Origin: an uncultured Treponema sp.
GTDB lineage: Bacteria > Spirochaetota > Spirochaetia > Treponematales > Treponemataceae
DNA: 46,490 bases
NCBI GenBank assembly: GCA_938045195.1
Contig: CALINC010000133.1
Span: 1 to 46,490 of the forward strand
Direction: 5' to 3'
The notes under the pieces were generated by a model. That model made no database searches, was not told the origin of the DNA, and was given only the letters and a program-made list of their open reading frames with translations. The number at the start of each line of letters is the position of its first letter. Position 1 is the stretch's first letter. Of the stretch, positions 42,284-46,490 are shown piece by piece. The translations under genes were made by a program, and so were the position numbers.

Positions 42284-44435
42284 ATGTATACATATAAAAG
42301 TTTTTTTTATACTTCAATGAGCTTTAGTATCTTTGCTGTTATTGTGCTGGTTCGTTGCTTACTTTCAAAAATTACAGGCGGATATTTTTTAGACGGCTAT
42401 GCTGTATTTTTAGCAATAATTTTTTTCATAGCTGCATTTCTTTCGTGGATGAAAGCACTACATCTCAAAAAAATGGGCGATAGGACAAATAATAGCTCAA
42501 ATCCCCACTTTATTGTTTTTTTTACTTACATGTTTTTAGTCCTATTTTCATGCATACAATTATCGCTTCCAAATCTAACTGAAAATAAGGAATTACTTAA
42601 AGTTCATTTCGTTGTAAATTCTCTTTTCATATTTTATATCTTACCGCCATTTATTGAAGACCTAAAACAGAATAAAGAAAAATCATCACAAAGTACGGTT
42701 AATTTTTTTCCATTTCTTTTTTTGCTTCCCTTTTATTTAGGTCTTTGGGTAAATGGCATAATTATAATTAAGCTGTTTTATGTTTTGATTGCTTGTTGTA
42801 TTTCACTTAAGTTACATTTAAAATTGGTTTATCGGTTGGCTATTTCTGTTTCTTTTGCTTTATTTATTTTGTTGTTTTCTTCTACTGCTATTCTTACACC
42901 TCTTTGTATTTTGATTTCAGTTTTTTTTATTTTTCAATTTACAAAAGAAAAGGCTAATAAATTTGTGCTTGCTCTTTTATCCGCAATTGCGATTATAAAG
43001 CTTTTAGTTGGTTGTTCACCTGCATTTTTTAATATTTTTAATGGATTTTCATTGTTCTTTTCTAAGGCAAGCTCTATGCATATTGCAGGCGGAAGCAGTT
43101 TAGGTTTATCACTGAGCGGTTACGAACTTTTTTTTGCGCTGTTTACAGTTACGGTTGTATTCGTATACCTTACTAAAAATATTCGCTATACCTATTCTCT
43201 TTTAATTTTTATCTTTGTATATTCGCTGTATTTACAAGTATTTCCTGTTCTACTGGCACATTATCCACCTCTTGCATTAAATACTCGTTTTATCCTGTCG
43301 CTTGCTTTGTGTATTATTTTATTTTTTAATGAAAAATATTTTATGCCAAAGGAGACAGATGTAGAAGGCAAAAAAAGTTTAACCTTTAAACATACAATGC
43401 TTTTTTCAAGTGTTGCATTTATTCTTTTATTGTTTATTTTTTTTAAGCCGCTTTTTATTTCTAAAAGTGATGAACAAAAAAAATAGCCATCGTAAGTATA
43501 TCAAAAGAAGTTGCCGATTTAACTCCTGTTTCAAATGTAAATCGTATTGGTTTTGCTTACTCGCCTTATATCTATGGTTCTATACAAATGTATCTGGAGC
43601 TATTTGGCTATAAAACACAAGTGTTTTATGGGCTAGAAAATGTGCCTATGCAAGATTTTGATTGTTTACTCTTGATTCACTATAATGCCGTGCCGAATGA
43701 TACACTCAAAGAAAAAGTAAAAAATTTTACAAGCAAGGGCGGTTCGGTTTTTGCGGTTTCAGACCATACTAATATTTTTAATTCAATGCAAGGGACTAAT
43801 GAACTGTTAAGTTTTTCATCTTTGAAAATAAATGATGATATTTCAGACAGCGTCATGCACTACTCCGGCAAGGTGTAGCAAAATTCATTAGATTGCTTTT
43901 ATTCGTTTACAACTCAGCACATAAAAAATGAAAATGATATTGGCGTTTGGGGTGGTGCTTCTGTAAGTTCACAAAATATTTTTTCAGAACCTATGGTTAT
44001 TGCTAAATATGGGCTTTCAGATCCTGGCGATCATAGTGAAATTGGTAAGGCTAATTCTTTTATGAGAAATCGTAAATTTGATATTGGTGAGCAAGCTGGA
44101 GATATTCCGCTTATATTCAAAACATCTTTTGGTAATGGCAATGTCATTTTTTTGGGAGATGCCTCGTATTTTCAAATCCCTGTTTTAATGCACAACTGGA
44201 ATTTTATTGCAAAGCTTTTTTATGAAAACCTATATTCAAAAAAAAATTCATCAAGGAGTGTCTTTAACGCTTTACAAATTACTATAACCTTCATAGGCTT
44301 TTAATGGGAGGTGTAATAACTTTCATTTTTATTCATTCTTTAAAATTTTTTCTTTATTTTTTTCTAAAACATCAAGACTTTTTTTCTTATGAGCATAAAA
44401 AGCGAGGCATTAAGCACGTCCTGCCAAACTCCTAA
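42284..44435 (+). pseudogene. Decayed polytopic membrane protein with DUF4350/GATase-like extracytoplasmic domain
   Basis: One long gene appears broken into pieces. The first part (ATG 42284, AAAGGAG upstream; or 42251) encodes about ten to twelve membrane helices and ends at TAG 43484. That stop directly follows a run of eight A (43476-43483); a -1 shift there continues as K-I-A-I-V-S-I-S-K-E-V and stays open to an in-frame TAG (43876-43878). Beyond it the same frame goes on to 44304. A further shift near 44268-44281 restores L-H-R-L-L-M-G-G-V-I and a last membrane helix, ending at TAA 44433. The soluble part (G-G-S-V-F-A-V-S-D-H, G-N-V-I-F-L-G-D-A-S-Y-F) resembles the DUF4350/GldG-type Rossmann domain. 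Three lesions indicate a pseudogene, unless slippage and readthrough occur. Confidence 0.7.
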
Positions 44436-44529
44436 ATTTTCTTTTCATCATTTGCATATAATAGCACAATATCGGATTTTTAGCAAGATTTTCGCATTGG
44501 GTTTTGTATAAATGGCAATACATCTCGGA

Positions 44530-45192
44530 TTAAAACACATCCTCGCTTATTTTTAATTGCTCTTTTAGTTTTTCGTAAAACTCAATGTAAAATACCAGCC
44601 TCTCTTTCCATAGTTCTTGCGCTGATTTTGTTCCCAGTTCCATGTTTAACAATTTATAAAGCTCATTGAGTCTCTTTTCAACATAATCTTTTTTGAGTGA
44701 AATATTCATATCTTTAAAATTGTTGTTATGCAGAGTTTCATAAATCCTATACACATCAAATCTGTCAAGATTATCCGCATCTCCTACCGTTAAGGCAAAG
44801 GGGGTGCGCTCTCCCTCAAAATCGGCTTTATCGTCTACATGGATTGCTATTCCGTAGCATATATCGTTAATCCTATCGTCCGGCAATCCCAATTCTTTAA
44901 GAAAAGGTCGGGCAATTTTTGCCGCATTCCGTCCATGGTTAAGCCAACCCTCTTTGCCGCAGAATTCTTCGCAGTAAGAAACATCATGGAGAAGACAGGC
45001 AATTATCATTTCCGTAACGGAAAAATCTTCTTTTTCGGCGATCGCTTTGCCGATATTTGCAACGCGGTAAGAATGTTCAAGCCTGTATGCTTTTTCTTCT
45101 GGATGTCCGCTTAAGTATTTACTCTCATCGAATTTTCTTTTTAGAAAAGCCTTTGTTTTTTCAATCAATATATTATTTATTTCGCACTTCAT
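44530..45192 (-). CDS. HD-domain metal-dependent phosphohydrolase
   Basis: A 220-residue cytosolic protein of the HD superfamily. The metal-binding pattern is present: H40, the HD pair H69-D70 (C-L-L-H-D-V-S-Y), H86 (L-N-H-G), H118 (A-I-H-V-D-D) and a later Asp in G-D-A-D-N-L-D. This is the single-domain type resembling YfbR/YedJ-like or predicted nucleotide phosphohydrolases; substrate unknown. The promoter -10 box (TATACT) ends six bases before the ATG, and there is no Shine-Dalgarno, so the mRNA is predicted to be leaderless. Confidence 0.87.
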   Translation of the reverse strand: MKCEINNILIEKTKAFLKRKFDESKYLSGHPEEKAYRLEHSYRVANIGKAIAEKEDFSVTEMIIACLLHDVSYCEEFCGKEGWLNHGRNAAKIARPFLKELGLPDDRINDICYGIAIHVDDKADFEGERTPFALTVGDADNLDRFDVYRIYETLHNNNFKDMNISLKKDYVEKRLNELYKLLNMELGTKSAQELWKERLVFYIEFYEKLKEQLKISEDVF

Positions 45193-45198
45193 GGCGGA

Positions 45199-45227
45199 AG
45201 TATAATTAAATACTCGGAAAAATTCAA
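45199..45227 (-). promoter_or_regulatory. Predicted promoter of the HD-domain gene
   Basis: On the minus strand, TTGAAT (45227-45222), a 17-base spacer, then TATACT (45204-45199). The ATG at 45192 begins six bases after the -10 box. Confidence 0.7.
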
Positions 45228-45286
45228 GAGAAAACAGATTTTTTGTACTTTGTCAGCGTATTAAGCCTGTGCTTCTTTTATGAATA

Positions 45287-45907
45287 TTATTTTTTTCTTA
45301 GAACATGCCAGATACTTTCTTCTTTAAATCCGCATGTTTTATATAATAATTCGGGCTTGGTATTATTATTGATTCTACCGGAAACTGTAACAAAGTCGGC
45401 TTTAGTTTTTAAGCGGCTTAGAAGTTCGTTTATAATTGCCTTTCCTAAGTGCATTCTTCTATATTCTTTTGAAACCTGAATCCATTCTAATGAACCTTCT
45501 TTTATTGTGTTATCATATTCACCAATTCCTGTGGCTGCAATTTTACATTTTTTAGTATCATAGAGGCTAATCCAAAGATTATTATCGAATACAGGTCTTA
45601 GTTGATAGTCTCTGAGCTCTTCAACCGAAATTCCTTCTAATTCATAGCAACTATTTATATGTTTTGCAAATTCTTCAATTGTGCAATTTTTCAATATAAT
45701 ATTTGAAGGTAATGTATACCCGTCAATATTTTTTAGATCATGCAGAAGTTTAAAATAAATGTCATCTTCATATTTTTGTAAAAAATCGGTATGAAATTCA
45801 TTTTCATTTAAAATCATCATATTAGACGGAATTTTGAATTTTTCTATTTTCCAATAAGCCGAAGCAGCAGCTTTTGTCGGGTTTAAAATATATTTTTCTT
45901 TTTCCAT
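45287..45907 (-). CDS. GNAT-family N-acetyltransferase
   Basis: A 206-residue protein. The C-terminal half (about 110-206) has the GNAT acetyl-CoA loop in the form V-S-K-E-Y-R-R-M-H-L-G-K-A-I (R-x-x-x-L-G pattern) and the closing L-L-Y-K-T-C-G-F-K-E-E. The N-terminal half is a poorly conserved helical region, perhaps a degenerate GNAT repeat. Substrate unknown. A promoter lies at 45934-45962 (TTGCGC-17-TAGAAT), and no Shine-Dalgarno is evident before the ATG. Confidence 0.83.
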   Translation of the reverse strand: MEKEKYILNPTKAAASAYWKIEKFKIPSNMMILNENEFHTDFLQKYEDDIYFKLLHDLKNIDGYTLPSNIILKNCTIEEFAKHINSCYELEGISVEELRDYQLRPVFDNNLWISLYDTKKCKIAATGIGEYDNTIKEGSLEWIQVSKEYRRMHLGKAIINELLSRLKTKADFVTVSGRINNNTKPELLYKTCGFKEESIWHVLRKK

Positions 45908-45933
45908 ATATAAAAATTAATTCACGATTCTGC

Positions 45934-45962
45934 ATTCTATCTTAATTTTTGATTATGCGCAA
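45934..45962 (-). promoter_or_regulatory. Predicted promoter of the GNAT gene
   Basis: On the minus strand, TTGCGC (45962-45957), a 17-base spacer, then TAGAAT (45939-45934). It leaves a leader of roughly 20 bases. Confidence 0.5.
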
Positions 45963-46079
45963 GGTTATAGCCTTTTACTTCGGCTTTCCGCAGTTGTTTT
46001 ACATATTTTAAAAAAAATTGTAGATATAGTTTTTTCGGTCTGCTTGATTAAAGCCCCAATAATATGTTAAAGTAGGTCA

Positions 46080-46133
46080 ATGGTAAAAGCTGTTTTTGCA
46101 GGGTCATTTGACCCGCCCAATCGATTCTTATAA
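46080..46133 (+). pseudogene. coaD: 5' remnant of coaD (phosphopantetheine adenylyltransferase)
   Basis: Starting at ATG 46080 the reading is M-V-K-A-V-F-A-G-S-F-D-P-P-N, then R-F-L and a TAA at 46131. The first 13 residues match the invariant N-terminus of CoaD, which continues T-x-G-H-L in intact enzymes. The homology stops after F-D-P-P, so only the start of the gene remains here. The AAA-ATPase gene begins 90 bases further on. The piece may mark an insertion point, with the rest of coaD outside the window, or it may be a duplicated fragment. Confidence 0.7.
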
Positions 46134-46187
46134 GTTATAAACGTGGAGAAATAATTTTGTTTAAATAAACACAAAACTTTATTTAGA

Positions 46188-46216
46188 TTGCCAATTTCTT
46201 TTTTTTCTGTTATACT
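46188..46216 (+). promoter_or_regulatory. Predicted promoter of the AAA-ATPase gene
   Basis: TTGCCA (46188-46193), a 17-base spacer, then TATACT (46211-46216). The ATG at 46224 begins seven bases after the -10 box, which predicts a leaderless mRNA. Confidence 0.7.
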
Positions 46217-46223
46217 TATTCTT

Positions 46224-46490
46224 ATGAGTACGATTAGAAAAATGCCCATAGGCGTTCAAAGTTTTGAGGTTCTACGAAAAGAAAGTTTTGTCTATGTAGA
46301 TAAAACGGAGCTTATTTGGAGATTAGTAAACGAAAGCCGAGTCCACTTTTTAAGCCGCCCGCGCCGCTTCGGGAAAAGCCTTTTGCTTTCCACTCTAAAA
46401 GCCTACTTCCTAGGGCAAAAAGAACTCTTCAAAGGTTTAGCGATTGAGAAATTTGAAGAAGCCGAAAAAGTAAGACGTGAAATCTGGCAG
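46224..46490 (+). CDS. AAA-ATPase-like protein (DUF1703/AAA-ATPase_like), 5' part
   Basis: The first 89 residues of a protein cut by the window edge. The start M-S-T-I-R-K-M-P-I-G-V-Q-S-F and the Y-V-D-K-T segment are typical of this family, followed by the P-loop S-R-P-R-R-F-G-K-S-L-L-L-S. Members are often present in many copies in treponeme and Bacteroidales genomes. They usually have a C-terminal PD-(D/E)XK nuclease domain (DUF1703), which would lie beyond 46490. Function uncertain, perhaps defence or selfish. No Shine-Dalgarno is visible. Confidence 0.88.
   Translation, partial: MSTIRKMPIGVQSFEVLRKESFVYVDKTELIWRLVNESRVHFLSRPRRFGKSLLLSTLKAYFLGQKELFKGLAIEKFEEAEKVRREIWQ

Overview
The window is AT-rich DNA from a spirochaete, most likely a host-associated Treponema close to T. 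denticola. Evidence: a FliG paralogue, a UPF0164 (FadL-like) outer-membrane protein of the kind found in treponemes, a pair of CNNM/CBS 'hemolysin C' genes, relaxed lipoprotein boxes, and a multi-copy-type AAA-ATPase gene at the right edge. This assignment rests on family resemblance only; no search was run.

Layout. 1-622 has no gene but holds two copies of a three-hairpin repeat; a third, partial copy lies at 3294-3357. 623-3237 (-) is a translationally coupled CNNM/CBS pair. 3458-4393 (-) is a possible sigma-like protein. 4789-8945 (+) is a tight operon: TIM-barrel protein, SH3-domain protein, M48 lipoprotein protease and CHASE2 adenylate cyclase. 8976-11929 (-) is sppA-ychF. 12191-12745 (+) is a UPF0340 protein. 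12801-17976 holds pyrF and pyrC (both -) around a coupled (+) pair, a serine beta-lactamase-fold lipoprotein and NamZ, which suggests murein recycling. 18700-33721 (-) is a long operon-like run: a TPR/helical exported protein, a 1530-residue membrane SpoIIE-type phosphatase with a predicted beta-propeller ectodomain, a Gld-like ABC system (ATPase, permease, GldG-like, DUF4340), then a heterodimeric ABC exporter with one degenerate ATP site. 33972-38639 (+) has the UPF0164 protein, a sensor-like membrane protein with ten 12-residue acidic repeats, and a VanY-like M15 peptidase. 38640-41350 (-) is fliG paralogue, rnz and a Holliday-junction-resolvase-like protein.

41351-46490 is accessory in character. 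It has a GC-rich, hairpin-rich stretch with a (+) terminator and an attC-like sequence on the (-) strand, a small exported Cys-rich peptide gene with a repeated C-V-x-S-A core, a large decayed membrane-protein gene (two frameshifts and an amber codon), HD-domain and GNAT genes, a 17-codon remnant of coaD, and the start of an AAA-ATPase gene.

A recurring regulatory pattern is a -35/-10 promoter with a 16-18 (mostly 17) base spacer whose -10 box ends only 6-9 bases before the start codon, with no Shine-Dalgarno. This predicts leaderless or near-leaderless mRNAs for several genes (3237-, 4789+, 12191+, 13682-, 45192-, 46224+).
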